A program made the translations under genes and the position numbers. Under the pieces are notes generated by a model, which worked only from the letters and a program-made list of their open reading frames with translations, was not told where the DNA came from and did not search any database. From Leishmania donovani (Eukaryota > Euglenozoa > Kinetoplastea > Trypanosomatida > Trypanosomatidae): a stretch of 64,000 nucleotides of DNA. Shown piece by piece: positions 48,150-59,566 of the stretch (within the stretch, counting starts at the first letter, position 1; each line of letters begins with the position of its first letter). Where the stretch lies: NCBI RefSeq assembly GCF_000227135.1, contig NC_018263.1, positions 2,630,621 to 2,694,620 of the forward strand, given 5' to 3'.

Positions 48150-48924
48150 GTCCCTTCTTGGAGTGGCACGGGAAGCGACACAGTGAGGCGGACTGCTTTC
48201 ACGCCGTCCTCAGAGAGAAGTGGATGCGGCGCTGACAAGTGTATCCAGCGCTCCACTAAAACACAGCGGTGAGGAATAACGGTCATCCGAGGCGGTGCAG
48301 ATGTCGTCGAAACAAACGATTAAAAAGAGAAATGCGGAGAGGCGAAGAGAGGTGCGCAAGCATCGAGAGAAAACCGGCGCCTACACAAATCACCTGGGCA
48401 GGGTACCGAATCGAAGCAGGCCTTTTGGCCACTGCGGTGCGTCGAGGGGACGGAGGAGGGGGAGGGGGGCGTCATCAAAGACGAGCCGCTGCGCGCCTTA
48501 AAGGTCGAGCTCGGCTCCAGGCACACGCGAACGCTTATAAACCGAAAACAAGAAAAAAACAGAGCACGCATATCCCAGAGAATTATTCTCCTTCAAGTTA
48601 GCCGCAGGGCCGATGAGCCAGCCACAGTCTCACGCTTTCACAGTAGCTATTTCTCATGCTCTTGAGTCTTGCGCGTATTCAATGAGGTTGTGTCGGCTGA
48701 GCAAAACCAGCCGCAGCCATTCCGATCGACGGCGGGAGAGCCCTCTCGACAAAGGAAAACAAAAACAAGACGAGAAGAGAAACACCACACGTTACCACTC
48801 CATTACCAATCTAGAGAGTGAGCCACCACCTTTCCGTCCCTTTTTCTGAATGCCAGCAAGCGCGGCAAATCCACGCCTTGAAGAAGCAGTTTATTCACGG
48901 ACAGCGCCGCTACCTGGTGGCTCG
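48150..48924 (-). other. Intergenic region between nucleoporin and small membrane protein genes
   Basis: Nucleoporin 3' UTR and small-gene leader. A G-rich purine stretch at 48434-48470 (plus) gives a sense C/T tract. No gene seen. Confidence 0.55.
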
Positions 48925-51900
48925 CTACAGCCACACGCCGCTTGAGGCTAGCGTGTTGGCTTTTCGCAGCAGCTCCTCCGCCTGCTCCACCGCCGCCTGC
49001 TCACTTGGCGATGTGACAGCTCCCGCAGCGCGGCGAATCATGCTGCGTGTGGCGGCCATGGCGTTGCTGACGAGCCACTGCTGCACAGAGCCGCGCCGGC
49101 CGAGGTCCGCGAGATACACCAGCACTGTGGCGTATGCGTAAACAAGATAGCCGCGCGTCACACCGGCCTCGTCAAACTCCACACACCCCACACCTGTGTC
49201 GTCCCTCCCCTCAAGGACGCTCTCGTATGTGATGAAGAGAACCTTTGGGTCAACCCCAAGACTCACCAGCAGCTGCACCACTTCCGTCGAACCTGCCGGG
49301 AAGCGCAGAAACGTGCGAGCCTCTAGCAGCCGCACCAGGTATGACAGCGGAAAGCAGCTGATTTGGTGAAAGTACCTGTCGATGAGCCTCTTCGTAATGG
49401 TCTCCGCCGAGTCCTTCTCGTTGTCATAGGCACGGCCGATGCAGGTGGCATAGACGCCAGCATCCGTGACGTTGGAGCAAAGCAGCGCATCCAGCTGCAC
49501 CTCTGCGCCACCCAGTGCCGGATACATGCCGCCCACCTCTATGAGGTCGCTTGCGGAGGCGACAAAGCTAGACAAGAACTCGATGTGCTGCAGGGCGACA
49601 TCACGCTCCGTCACCATTTCGCCCTCCCATTCTACACGACGGTCGAGAGTGGCACTGCCGGAAGAGATGAACTCGGTGGCAATGCGGTATAGTCGCTCCT
49701 GCGCCTCCATCAATCGCAACTGCTGCTCCACCTGCTGCGTTTGGTCGGATTGACACTTCTTGGCACAGTCGAGAGCCTCGCGCAGGCACCGGAGGCGATA
49801 CTGAAGCCGGTCGGCAACCGGCGTGTCGGGAAGCGGCGACAGGGCCATCACGAAGCACTGCTGCATCGCGCCATGGTAGTCACCCTGCACACTGGCGAGG
49901 TAGTGCGCATACTCCTCAGTCAGCACCTCGGCATTGCGTCGCAGATAGCTGCCGAGAAACTGGGAGCGCGCCGCTACAAGCGTTTCTCGCAGCAATTTGG
50001 CCGTATTCCTGTCGTCGCGCGGGGCGCACATCCAGTCGAAGAGAAAGCAGTGCGCGTACTCGTCAGACGGCTCAACCTGCCAAATGGTGCCGGAACGGCG
50101 CGGGCCGCCGAGGAGGTCGTCAACCACGCTCCGGTGCGTCAGCCACGCCGACTCCAGGGTAGAAACCACAAGCTCCAGGACCTGCGTCTTGGTCTGGTGC
50201 AGCGAGTAGGCGTTGCCGTACCGCGCCTGGTCGCCCACATGGCCGCCACCATCCGCCAAAAAAACGCTCAGCGCCGCATTGTTCGGGTCAAGCTGCGCCG
50301 CCGCGTGCAGCAACAGCTCCACCGCCACATTCTCGTATTTCAGGCTCCGCAGCTGCTCGCAGATGCTCTGAAGCGCGCCGGATGGCCAGTACGTCGCGGC
50401 CTTAGCGCCTACCTCGGTAGCCCACTTATGCATCTGTGCCTCCGTGTAGGATTGAAGAGACTCGCCACGTGTCAAGGATCTCATGTCGCTCTGAAGCTGA
50501 TAGGCATCCGAGCTGATGCCGCCGAAAAAGTACGGGCACTGTCGCTGCAGCTGCGCGAACGAGGCTGCTTGGAGTCCAGATCCAGCGCTGATGCCATACT
50601 GGGAGTCTAGCATCACCTGACTCAGATAATGTCCAAGCCGCTGCGCGACCGCCGAGTCTCGCACCACCTGCGCAAACGCCACCGATGCGTCTTCAGAGTA
50701 AAACGGGATGCCAAGCATACGCTGCAGCAGTGTCGCCGCCTGCCACGCCTTGTGCGTCAGTTCATAGCACTTGTACAGCATGGCCCCCTGTAGCTTCTTT
50801 ACGTCCTCGGCGCGCAAGCTCCGGCCGCGCGGCACCATCACGACAACCTTGTCCGCCTGCCACTCGTGCTGAAAGCTCACCGTCCGCTGGTGCTCCGGTG
50901 ATCTGCCAATAGACAGGCTGTCCAAGTACTGGATGACCTTTTCGAGTACCCGTACCGCGGAGGTGGCGCTACTCTGCGTGATCTTGCCCACTCCCGTATT
51001 CCACAGCAGACACAACGCTCGGGCAACAAAGGCGACGAGCCCCGTTGCAAACGGCGACATGAGAACGACGACATGTTGAACCTCCGCATCCGTTACGTCA
51101 CTCGCCGGCGCCGCTTGCGTCGCAGGGAGCTGTAGGTTACGCAGCAGTTCGCGTGCTCGTCGCAGCACTTCAGCGTTTCTTCCATTCACCAGCTGTTGGC
51201 CTAGCTCATTCAATGCCGCCCCATCGTCGTGGCTGCTCGAAAGCGCCGAGTCCTTCGTGAACGGTAGTGGGTGCTCCGTCGTTACGTTCAAAGCGCCAAC
51301 GGCAACCTGAAGGAGCATCGCCGCGTAGTCGGGGGCGCTGTACACGGACGTGAAGCGACTGAGCAGACTGTCGCGGTAGTCCGCATCGTTTGTCGACAGA
51401 ATCAGGTACAGCGTGTCGACAGGGCGGGCTTGAGCAAAGAGTGACAGGCCATGGCGATGCACCACGACGTAGGTCGGTCTGGGTGAGCAAACCTGTGCGC
51501 ACAAGTCAGAAAGGTTTTGCGGGCCCTGCGTCGGCATCCGATCGATCGCATCGACCCGCACAATACGCGAGGATGGGCCACTGAAGGATGCCACGATGTC
51601 CCGCACATTTTGATGCGGCGCCATCACCGTGGCAGGGGAGGTGGCGGCAAGCACTTCATCGGAGGCTCGGTCGTCGTTCATGTCGCTGAAGGCAGCCAAG
51701 AAGACTGACGCGGAAGCGTAGCAGACACTGATTTCTTTGTTTGCCGACAAGTACGAAGGCGTGTGCGATTGCAGAATGAGCTCACCGCTGAAGACAGAAT
51801 CGAGTGCGTTGATGTAGCGATAGCGAAACTGATCCCCATTGAGGGCGGTGGACATAAGCCGGCACCCTTGCGCATCTGCTTCTATCACAAACAACCGCGT

Positions 51901-52845
51901 CAGTGGCGCTGATTCAACATGAGGGGCGGAGTGAGAGCGCGGCAGTCGATCGGGCCGATGGCGAAGAGAGAACATGTACCTTATGCCACCACTGGGGTTC
52001 AGGCGCCACAGACTAATCGTGCTGCGTTCACATAACGTAGCCAAGATGCCGTCACGCTCGTCCACGACGAGATCAATGAGCCCACCATGTCCGCTACCTC
52101 GCCACGACTGCCACACATTCGCAACAGCCAATGTCACCTGGCCAAGGATGGGGGCGCTCGAGAACCAATAGCCGTAATTCACCATGCGTATCTTGGGCGT
52201 GATGGGGGTATTCTCACGCATGTAGCGCAACTCATACACATTTCCGTCCGCACCTGCGCAGAACACGCGGCCGCTGCTGCCGATCGCCTTCGTTATCACG
52301 GTGTCAGTGGAGCAGCTGTACCCCAGATTGACAACCTTCATTTCCGCCAGCGCTCCCTCGCCCAGGATGCAAAGACCCAAGAGAAACATCATGCTGGTGG
52401 TGCCCACAGGAATGATGTATGTTACGTGCGGCTGGAAGATGCCACTCAGCGGCCGAAGCGGAGAGCCGACAACGCTGATCATCTCCGAAATCTCATCGTA
52501 GACACAGAACTCGCGACCGCCACGGTAGTCCCAGATGACGAGCCTGTTGTCTACAGTGAACCACGCACGGGACAAGTCGGCAAACACGCCGGTGAGGGAT
52601 CCGTAGCGCATCGACTTCCACAGCTCCAACAGCGTCTCTGGCCATGCCACGCCACCTACCGGGAAAAAATCAGGGACAGCGTACGTTGTGTCCCGGGTGC
52701 TTAGTGCGTACGAGTTCGACCGTACAAACCCAATGGCGTGAGGGTTGGGCCGTCGCTCCACTGCCGCACTGCTAAGTACCGCGCTCACGGCGTCCTCGAC
52801 CACGTGATTGGTACCGTTTCGCGCTGCGTTGAACTGTTGCTGCAT
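48925..52845 (-). CDS. Nup155/Nup170-type nucleoporin (TbNup144-like)
   Basis: A 1306-residue protein with the architecture of inner-ring nucleoporins: an N-terminal beta-propeller (about 60-500) followed by an alpha-solenoid. The propeller opens with GVFADLSRAWFTVDNRLVIW (about 84-103), which is the signature block of Nup155 and Nup170 (F-x-x-I-x-R-A-W-x-T-x-D-N-x-L-x-x-W). It is followed by FCVYDEISEMISVVGSP. The rest is helical, with no FG repeats. In yeast and vertebrates this protein bridges the inner ring and the membrane. Place in the gene order fits T. brucei Nup144. The start at 52845 gives a Gln-rich tail before the propeller, with no better Met upstream. Confidence 0.88.
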   Translation of the reverse strand: MQQQFNAARNGTNHVVEDAVSAVLSSAAVERRPNPHAIGFVRSNSYALSTRDTTYAVPDFFPVGGVAWPETLLELWKSMRYGSLTGVFADLSRAWFTVDNRLVIWDYRGGREFCVYDEISEMISVVGSPLRPLSGIFQPHVTYIIPVGTTSMMFLLGLCILGEGALAEMKVVNLGYSCSTDTVITKAIGSSGRVFCAGADGNVYELRYMRENTPITPKIRMVNYGYWFSSAPILGQVTLAVANVWQSWRGSGHGGLIDLVVDERDGILATLCERSTISLWRLNPSGGIRYMFSLRHRPDRLPRSHSAPHVESAPLTRLFVIEADAQGCRLMSTALNGDQFRYRYINALDSVFSGELILQSHTPSYLSANKEISVCYASASVFLAAFSDMNDDRASDEVLAATSPATVMAPHQNVRDIVASFSGPSSRIVRVDAIDRMPTQGPQNLSDLCAQVCSPRPTYVVVHRHGLSLFAQARPVDTLYLILSTNDADYRDSLLSRFTSVYSAPDYAAMLLQVAVGALNVTTEHPLPFTKDSALSSSHDDGAALNELGQQLVNGRNAEVLRRARELLRNLQLPATQAAPASDVTDAEVQHVVVLMSPFATGLVAFVARALCLLWNTGVGKITQSSATSAVRVLEKVIQYLDSLSIGRSPEHQRTVSFQHEWQADKVVVMVPRGRSLRAEDVKKLQGAMLYKCYELTHKAWQAATLLQRMLGIPFYSEDASVAFAQVVRDSAVAQRLGHYLSQVMLDSQYGISAGSGLQAASFAQLQRQCPYFFGGISSDAYQLQSDMRSLTRGESLQSYTEAQMHKWATEVGAKAATYWPSGALQSICEQLRSLKYENVAVELLLHAAAQLDPNNAALSVFLADGGGHVGDQARYGNAYSLHQTKTQVLELVVSTLESAWLTHRSVVDDLLGGPRRSGTIWQVEPSDEYAHCFLFDWMCAPRDDRNTAKLLRETLVAARSQFLGSYLRRNAEVLTEEYAHYLASVQGDYHGAMQQCFVMALSPLPDTPVADRLQYRLRCLREALDCAKKCQSDQTQQVEQQLRLMEAQERLYRIATEFISSGSATLDRRVEWEGEMVTERDVALQHIEFLSSFVASASDLIEVGGMYPALGGAEVQLDALLCSNVTDAGVYATCIGRAYDNEKDSAETITKRLIDRYFHQISCFPLSYLVRLLEARTFLRFPAGSTEVVQLLVSLGVDPKVLFITYESVLEGRDDTGVGCVEFDEAGVTRGYLVYAYATVLVYLADLGRRGSVQQWLVSNAMAATRSMIRRAAGAVTSPSEQAAVEQAEELLRKANTLASSGVWL

Positions 52846-53718
52846 TGTCGCCGCTCACACGAGTGCACGTACGCAGGCGTCGTAATGCTACAGGCACTCT
52901 CCAATCCAGCCAAAGGGATCCTTGCGTACCGCACCCAAGTGCTCAGTAGAGCAGAGGTGAGTTGGGGAAGAAAGATGTGAACCGAAGCGGCAGACCGACC
53001 GCGGGAGAGAGAGGGAAGCCGTCGCCAAACACTCCTAAACAATTTCAGAGAAACAAACTGTAAACACCACGTTAAGCAAGATGTGAGTGAAGCGAGAGAA
53101 GATAGTAGAGCATACGAGTTGGGCGCACTCGTGCGAATCAAGGCGCTCCAGCAAGCATTGGCTAAACGCTCTGCGCGCTCCGTATATAGCCGAGCCGCGG
53201 AGAAGAAAGGCATGTACATCAATCTTCGCGGCACGTGTGCGCCGGAACGAAACGCCGCTGCCGCATCATGATCGGCAGAACCCAGGCTACCCACTTTTGT
53301 TTGTCCTCCTTGAGATTGCCACTTCAGCATGCTTTGAAACTAAAAGCCCCTCACACTCCCCATCCCCCACACGCGCACGTACAACAAGTGAATACGCGTG
53401 CACGCCAATGTAGCGCAGCTCGTGCCACGGGCCTGGATAGTAATTTACAGGGACAGAAAGCGAGACAGAAAATCAAACATATGTCGCGCTCCCGAGAGTT
53501 GAAACGATGCCCCGTATGCGCACTTGACCGAGCGAAAACAGCTTTGCTGCACAGGAACGGAGACAAGAGAAACGGAGTAGTGCGCCAAGGCCCTCGCACC
53601 TCCCCTCGATTCGCTTGCAGGCGTTTGATGAGCCCCATCCGTGTAGTGCCTTGTTGTTGTTTTGCGCGTGTCTAGTGTGGAGGGAGGGAAAGGGGAGCTT
53701 AGCAGCTCTCTCTATCTC
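52846..53718 (-). other. Intergenic region between LRR and nucleoporin genes
   Basis: 3' UTR of the LRR gene and nucleoporin leader; a GA-rich plus-strand tract at 53002-53012 may be the splice signal. Nothing else recognised. Confidence 0.55.
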
Positions 53719-55842
53719 TCAGTGGTTCGAGTCAGAGTCCGAATCGATAAGCAGTGACCTGAAGCGGGACGAAATCTCTGGTTGCGCGGAGTCTTTTGCA
53801 GATGACCGCGCAGTGTTCGCTGTCGCACTCCCCCCATTCGACATGGTGACTTGAAAACTGACACTGCTTGTCTGTTTCTCCTTCCGTCTCCCGTCAAAAA
53901 CGACGGAGGACTTCTGCGAGGCAGCGCCAGATGTGCCGAACGATCCGACGCTAGTGAGAACTGGGCTCCCTGGCGCCGCCGCCTTGTCTGTTCCGCTCCT
54001 CACTTGCACGCCGGACACCGATGAAGTCGCAGATGTCCTCCTCGCTTGCGTTTGCCGAGGCGGGACGCGCAGAGGTGCAGGAGCTTTGGCGTGACCAGCA
54101 GGTCGTGCGGCATTGGCTGGCACCAGGGGCGGTATACGAGGTAGTGCTGCTGCACTCTCTTCTACGCCAGGTACAGCGATGCCCTCCTCCGACGCACGGC
54201 TTTGGTCCTCGGCATCGCTTTCAAAGACAACCGACTCAGAACTGGTGGTCTTGAACACGAGGCTCGCAAGCTCCTCGGACTCTGCCGCGGGAAACGCTTT
54301 TGTGGCCCCTGCCCTTGTAGACTTCGGCACGGCGCCATCGACCTGTGCGGCCGATGAGCCGAAGGCATGGCTCGCCACGCCAAGTGTCTCAGGCGCACAC
54401 TTGTCCTTTGCCACCGCGGCAGCGGTGTGCGATTTCCGCGTCGCCTTCATCGAATAGTCAGAGTGAGACTGCCCCGCAGCGTTGGGGCCTGAGCACGCCG
54501 CCGGCAAAGGAGGAACATCCGTGACATTGTCGAGCGTCTCCAAATGCTGCGCCGCGGGCGCGCCACGCTCCACGTTACTAGCTGGTGTTGTCGATGTCAG
54601 CGCGCAGGCCGTGGCTGAGTTCGCCGGATGTTCTGACGTGGTAAACCACGAGATACTTGGCCCCCCCTCCGAGAACGCAAAGGAGGTCAGCGGCGACGTC
54701 GAGGACGTCAGCGCTTTCGGGGAGCGGCGGCGCACATTTTCCACCTCCTGCAGCTCCCCCTGCGTGGTCACCGAGAGCGGCGGCACAGGACGGGCGCTGA
54801 GGAGAAACAGCGCCTTGTAAACAGTCTGTAGGAGCGGAAGCGAATCGAAACGCAGCTCCACTGTGCCACCCGTTGCATCCGCTGCCGCCAACGTGAGAGG
54901 GCGAACGTGGCGCACGCGGAGAGAGCGCAAGGTGAGCTGCACAAGGCGCTCGCGAGACAAGAAGGACTCAGCAGTCAACGTTTCATGGTCGATCTGAAGA
55001 CAGACGCGATGAAAGTCGCCCTGCTCTCTGCCGAGGTTATGGCGCAGCTGAATGCCATGCAGGAAGCTCATCTTGTCCATTAACGCAAGCTCGGTAGCCG
55101 AGAAAAGCCCACTAGAGGACGAGGCCCTGTTGTTATCAAGAACCCCCACAGCATCTTCAGTGGGTGGAAGTAGCGGGACCGCGTGGGCCGACGGCGAGGC
55201 GGCAAGCTGACACTCTAGCTGCGCAACTCGCCGTGTCAGCCGCGTGATTGTTTTCTCTCGCTCAGTCAGCTGAAGCTCGGCTGCTGTATTGTACCCGCGT
55301 TGACTCCGCGTGCGGTCAAGATTGGCCAACACAGCTTTGACACTCGGCAAGCGGCTGCTCTGCGTTCGCTTGTACTCATCCCTTCGAAGTCGCCTGAACT
55401 CGTCGATGATGGCATCGTACTCGGCGCTGGTGCGCGGATGAAGATCTAAAAGCCACCCGTAACTCACCGCAAGCGCGGCCCTCTTCCCCAGTGCCTTCGC
55501 GACGTGTCGCTCTTGGGGGGTAATAGGAAGGCCATCCACATCCTCCAGGCCAAAGCCGATGGTGAGTAGCGCCATGAGACGGTAGTATGGGTGACATGCA
55601 ACCGGGCAGCCCTGCAGATGCAGCGCTCTCAGAGAAGCCTGCCTAGTGAGCCCACGAAACGACTCGATTCTGTTGTACTGTAAATGCACTTCGATAAGAT
55701 ACGGGTGTGTGCCGAAGAACTCAAAGCTGGTAAGTCGGTTGCGCTGCAGATTTATTACGAGGAAGTTCTCATCTTTTCTTTCAGCTAGCCCCTCAAACGA
55801 CTCCACCCCTTGATTGACCAAATCCAGCCTATGATACTCCAT
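53719..55842 (-). CDS. Leucine-rich-repeat protein with long disordered C-terminus
   Basis: A protein of 707 residues. Residues about 1-110 hold three to four leucine-rich repeats of the SDS22/LRR type (NFLVINLQRNRLTSFEFF, LIEVHLQYNRIESFRGL, LRALHLQGCPVACHPYY), closed by an LRR-cap-like N-P-V-x-x-x-x-x-Y-R segment. A helical stretch with a coiled-coil LTEREKTITRLTRRVAQLE follows (about 195-213). A folded middle (about 265-370) of unknown type precedes about 330 Ser/Ala/Pro-rich disordered residues that end in DSDSDSNH. Such LRR proteins in trypanosomatids are often axonemal or basal-body proteins, but this one is unassigned. The frame is open to 55920; I chose the Met at 55842 (MEYHRLDLVNQG), which starts directly at the first repeat. 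Confidence 0.82.
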   Translation of the reverse strand: MEYHRLDLVNQGVESFEGLAERKDENFLVINLQRNRLTSFEFFGTHPYLIEVHLQYNRIESFRGLTRQASLRALHLQGCPVACHPYYRLMALLTIGFGLEDVDGLPITPQERHVAKALGKRAALAVSYGWLLDLHPRTSAEYDAIIDEFRRLRRDEYKRTQSSRLPSVKAVLANLDRTRSQRGYNTAAELQLTEREKTITRLTRRVAQLECQLAASPSAHAVPLLPPTEDAVGVLDNNRASSSSGLFSATELALMDKMSFLHGIQLRHNLGREQGDFHRVCLQIDHETLTAESFLSRERLVQLTLRSLRVRHVRPLTLAAADATGGTVELRFDSLPLLQTVYKALFLLSARPVPPLSVTTQGELQEVENVRRRSPKALTSSTSPLTSFAFSEGGPSISWFTTSEHPANSATACALTSTTPASNVERGAPAAQHLETLDNVTDVPPLPAACSGPNAAGQSHSDYSMKATRKSHTAAAVAKDKCAPETLGVASHAFGSSAAQVDGAVPKSTRAGATKAFPAAESEELASLVFKTTSSESVVFESDAEDQSRASEEGIAVPGVEESAAALPRIPPLVPANAARPAGHAKAPAPLRVPPRQTQARRTSATSSVSGVQVRSGTDKAAAPGSPVLTSVGSFGTSGAASQKSSVVFDGRRKEKQTSSVSFQVTMSNGGSATANTARSSAKDSAQPEISSRFRSLLIDSDSDSNH

Positions 55843-57085
55843 CCGAAAGTACCAGTGGAAGGATGCAGCACACGCAGAGAGAGGCGCGCGGCCTTCGCCG
55901 CGAAGAAAGCCACGAGTCAATGCAGCGTGCGATCGCTCAGCCAGTTCGCCAAATTCAGAACAGAAGACTCAACAACAAGAAAAAAAAAATGATGCCAAAA
56001 AGAAGAGTAGGCACAAGAGAAACCGATACGCGACAGTGATGAAAAGTGAGTCTTTGTGTGCGCGAGCGACACCATTCATCGGAGGCAGTCGCTGATCCAC
56101 AGGATAGAAGACATACAGCAGTGTATACACAGGCGCATCAGAGTCGTTTTGTGCATCGTGGATGGGCACCTGGCCCCAGAACCGGAGTAAAAGAGAGAAA
56201 CAGCAACAAAGATGCTTGAGAAGGGCAGCGCACAAGGCTAAACGAAAGATACGCCGACACTCGCTCGGCGCCCTTGCTCCCTTTCCGCTGTGGCCAGCCA
56301 ACAGCCCTCCCTCTAGAACATAACGCTGGTGCTCCAATACCCTATTGCTTTGCTGCTTTCTGCCCTTTCCCTTCTGTTGCGCGCCTATAGGGCGCATCAG
56401 TGAAGACTTCCTGTTGACAGTTATTTTGCAGTTTTTGCCGCGTGCTATCGTGTTCGTTGTTTTTTGTTCTTGCCTTATTTCGCCTTTTTTACTTAATGAA
56501 AGGAACGCGGGCCGGCACAGCGAGGCAGACACACATCACAGACCAAATCGAAATGTGTCCCTCACACCGTCGAAGGTCGAAAAAGAGCGACACCGCAACG
56601 ACGAGAATGAGAGCCAAGGCAACACAGAGACCATAACTCCACCCTGAAAAATAACGCACACGCACGGGGGCGCCGCGGCCTCCTTGCTCGTTTTTCAACG
56701 ACTTCTACCGCTTCTCCTTCAGGCAGATACGAACACTGGTTTTCTCTCTTTTTTTTTCACAAGGCATCAAACGCGCGAAAGAGGGGGAGGAAAAACAAAG
56801 GTGGGCTCTCTATTCTGCAAGTAACAGCAAGGACCAGTGAAAACGGAGAACAGAGACCCAGAGGCAAATAATTGACCGCCACCCACAATCACGCTCTTAC
56901 CGCCTACACCCACACCTGCCAACTTGGATGTATGGCCACGAAGAAACGCTACAGAGCGGCGTCTCGCGCAGTGGGAAGCACGCAGAGGATAAGATGGTGT
57001 GAACGCGAGCGGTATCACTTGTTTGCTCGTTTTTACAGGCAGCATTAGGGGTTCTCATGGCACGATCTATTCTCGCTCCGCCTCC
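55843..57085 (-). other. Intergenic region between CCT-theta and LRR genes
   Basis: CCT 3' UTR and LRR leader. Runs of T at 56749-56757 and A at 55979-55989 on plus. Open frame 55969-56532 on the minus strand has no domain. No gene seen. Confidence 0.55.
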
Positions 57086-58699
57086 TCAGTCTGCGTCGCG
57101 TGCTTGGTCCGGACGGTTCTTGGGGCCGCCGGCCTGCTTCGCCACGATGATCTGGTTCACTGAAAGCACCGTGATTACAGTGTCGGTGGCTAGCCTAATT
57201 GCCCAGAGCTTGACCATGTGGGGCTCCACAATGCCAGCCTCCACGGCATCCAACGTGGTGCCATCGCTCAGATTCACACCCTGGTGCTTCTTTCCAGCGT
57301 TGTGGTCGGCCTCTAACTGCGTCACCATATCCGTACCGTTGAAACCACTAACCTCGGCAAGCGTGCGAGCCACCACCTCGAAGCTGGACGCATACTTGCG
57401 CACAGCGTACTGGTCGAGACCAGGGTTCGCTTCGGCATAGAGGGTAAGCTCTTTCTGCAGTTCCATTTCTACCGCGCCAGCACCCGCCACAAGTCGCTTG
57501 TCCTTCGTCAAAGCCTTGAACACGTTCACGCCGTCGTCGATGGCGCGCTCTACGTCATCCAAGACGTTCTGCGTGGCGCCGCGCACCACAATCGTGGACA
57601 GCTTCGAGTCGTCCTTGTCCTGGGCAAACGCCGTCACGTTCTTGCCACCAATGTCAAGCACGTCCACTGAGTCACACGCGCCCATGTCCTCCATAGACGG
57701 TGCGTCTAGGCGGGTCAACACGCGAGCGCCGACGGCCGCACAAAGACGACGAAGATCGAACTTAGATGGGACGCGCACCGCCATCATGCCGAGGCGATTG
57801 ATGAAGTGCAGCGCCAGATCGCCAAAACTGGAGTTGGAAACGATAACGTTGGCGCCAGAATTGTGAATGTTCGAGATGATCTCCAGCATAATCTCCTCCT
57901 CCTTGCGTGAGTACTGGATGAGATCGTCGGCGTTCTCAATCAGCGCTGTCCCTTTTGTCTCCAAAGACGGCACGTCCACAGCGCAGCTGTACACGGCCAC
58001 CTTGGCTTTCTTGAGGTGCTTCAGATTGCTCTCTGTGTTGCGGCCGATCACGAAGCCACGGACGAGCTTCGTGGAGAGAATCGACTCGCCGTCGAGCTTC
58101 ACCACGCGCACGTTGTCGACGTTGAAAGAGCGAACGTTCGATGGGGACACGTTGATGCAGGCCTCCGCTACAAGATCCGCGAGGAAGTCCTCATATCCGT
58201 ACTGCTTTGACGCAATCGAGGTACGAATCGCATCCACCACCTGCTCCTTGCGGAGGCAGTCATCGGCGGTCTTGCACACCATCGTGTCCAGCAGCTCCAA
58301 GCTCTTGTTGCCCGCCTTCTTATAGCCTTCGACAATCTCGCTCGGGTGCAATCCCATCCGCACCAGCGACTCCGCCTGCGAAAGAAGCTCGCCACAGAGT
58401 GTCACCACAAAGTTGGTGCCATCACCAACCTCCTCTTGCATGGCGTTGGCAGCCTGCACCAGCAGCTTCGCCGCGGGGTGCTCCACCTCCAGCTCGCGCA
58501 AAATGGTGGCGGCGTCGTGCGTGACAAACAGCTTGTTGAGATGGTTGATGACCATCTTGCACAGCCCGTTCGGGCCCATGGAGCTGCGCGTGATTTTCGA
58601 CAGCTCGCGGCATGCTTCAATATTCTTCAGCACCGGATCGTCTAAGAACGTCGAGCCATCCTTCAGCATGCTCTGCGGGCCTGTCTGCATAAACGACAT
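57086..58699 (-). CDS. CCT8: Chaperonin T-complex protein 1, theta subunit
   Basis: A 537-residue group II chaperonin subunit, one of eight in the cytosolic CCT/TRiC ring that folds actin, tubulin and other proteins. The ATP site motif GDGTN lies at 92-96 (Asp93 catalytic), with SSMGPNGLCKMV near 39-50 and VVAGAGAVEMEL-type block near 400. The theta identity is supported by the N-terminus (MSFMQTGPQSMLKDGS) and the sequence around EMELQKELTLYAE. Length is typical for the family. First Met is used; a sense tract lies upstream of 58720. In T. brucei the theta gene stands at the same place between the nucleoporin/LRR genes and KREPA2. Confidence 0.97.
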   Translation of the reverse strand: MSFMQTGPQSMLKDGSTFLDDPVLKNIEACRELSKITRSSMGPNGLCKMVINHLNKLFVTHDAATILRELEVEHPAAKLLVQAANAMQEEVGDGTNFVVTLCGELLSQAESLVRMGLHPSEIVEGYKKAGNKSLELLDTMVCKTADDCLRKEQVVDAIRTSIASKQYGYEDFLADLVAEACINVSPSNVRSFNVDNVRVVKLDGESILSTKLVRGFVIGRNTESNLKHLKKAKVAVYSCAVDVPSLETKGTALIENADDLIQYSRKEEEIMLEIISNIHNSGANVIVSNSSFGDLALHFINRLGMMAVRVPSKFDLRRLCAAVGARVLTRLDAPSMEDMGACDSVDVLDIGGKNVTAFAQDKDDSKLSTIVVRGATQNVLDDVERAIDDGVNVFKALTKDKRLVAGAGAVEMELQKELTLYAEANPGLDQYAVRKYASSFEVVARTLAEVSGFNGTDMVTQLEADHNAGKKHQGVNLSDGTTLDAVEAGIVEPHMVKLWAIRLATDTVITVLSVNQIIVAKQAGGPKNRPDQARDAD

Positions 58700-59566
58700 G
58701 GTAGCAAAAGACGGCTGAGAACAGAGAAATACGGGCGTGCAGGAATTCTGCGCAGGAGTCCTTTTGGCTTATTGTGATGAGCAATGGTGATGAAAAGCAG
58801 CTGTATGTGCGCAGCTACGATAGCACCTCCGGCGACGCGACAGGTAAAAAGAGCAGGCGATAGCTTTTCTTCACCGAGACAACGCCCAGTTCCCCGCACA
58901 TGTATACACAAAGGGGAAACGAAAACAAAAGAGAAACGAGGGAAAGGTGGAAATTGAAGAGTGGAACAGGCTCTTTGCACCTTCTTTTCCCCTGCGCCAA
59001 CGTTCGCGCACGTGTAAGTTACAGTGACAGAAACTAGCGAAATCCCGCGCTCGGTGGACGAACCGTAGACTGATGCACATGGCGAGAGCGACTACTTAAC
59101 GGCACTGCCCATGAGAACCGCACATCCGGGCAGCTACCCGCCCCGCCCCCCCCCCACACACACACGCAGCTGCACGGTGAGTCCAGCTTCGTTTCAAAAG
59201 TCTAAGCGCATTTCCTAAGAGACAGGGAACACAAAAAATCACACATGAAGTGAAATGGTTCGTCGATGTGATCATGGGCATGCATGCATGTTAAGCGAGC
59301 ACCTTTAGAGATGGATTAGGAATCAATTAAACAGTTTAGCCCCATAACAACTACTGCCTCTGTTTCCGAGCACGGATCTACACTGCAGAGCACGATGACA
59401 ACTGTGAAGACTGTTGTCGAGACCAAAACTGAGCGTCACCGCCATCGCCACCGGTTCAGGATCCACGGAGACGTGCGACCAATGTACTCCAAAAAGCACG
59501 GGCGAATAATTCAGCATCGCAGCAAGAGTCCTCCCTCGCCATCTTCTAGTACTTCTCGCCACACAG
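58700..59566 (-). other. Intergenic region between L1-domain and CCT-theta genes
   Basis: 3' UTR of the L1-domain gene plus the CCT leader. A run of ten C at 59145-59154 (plus) is followed by CA repeats to 59164. No gene seen. Confidence 0.55.
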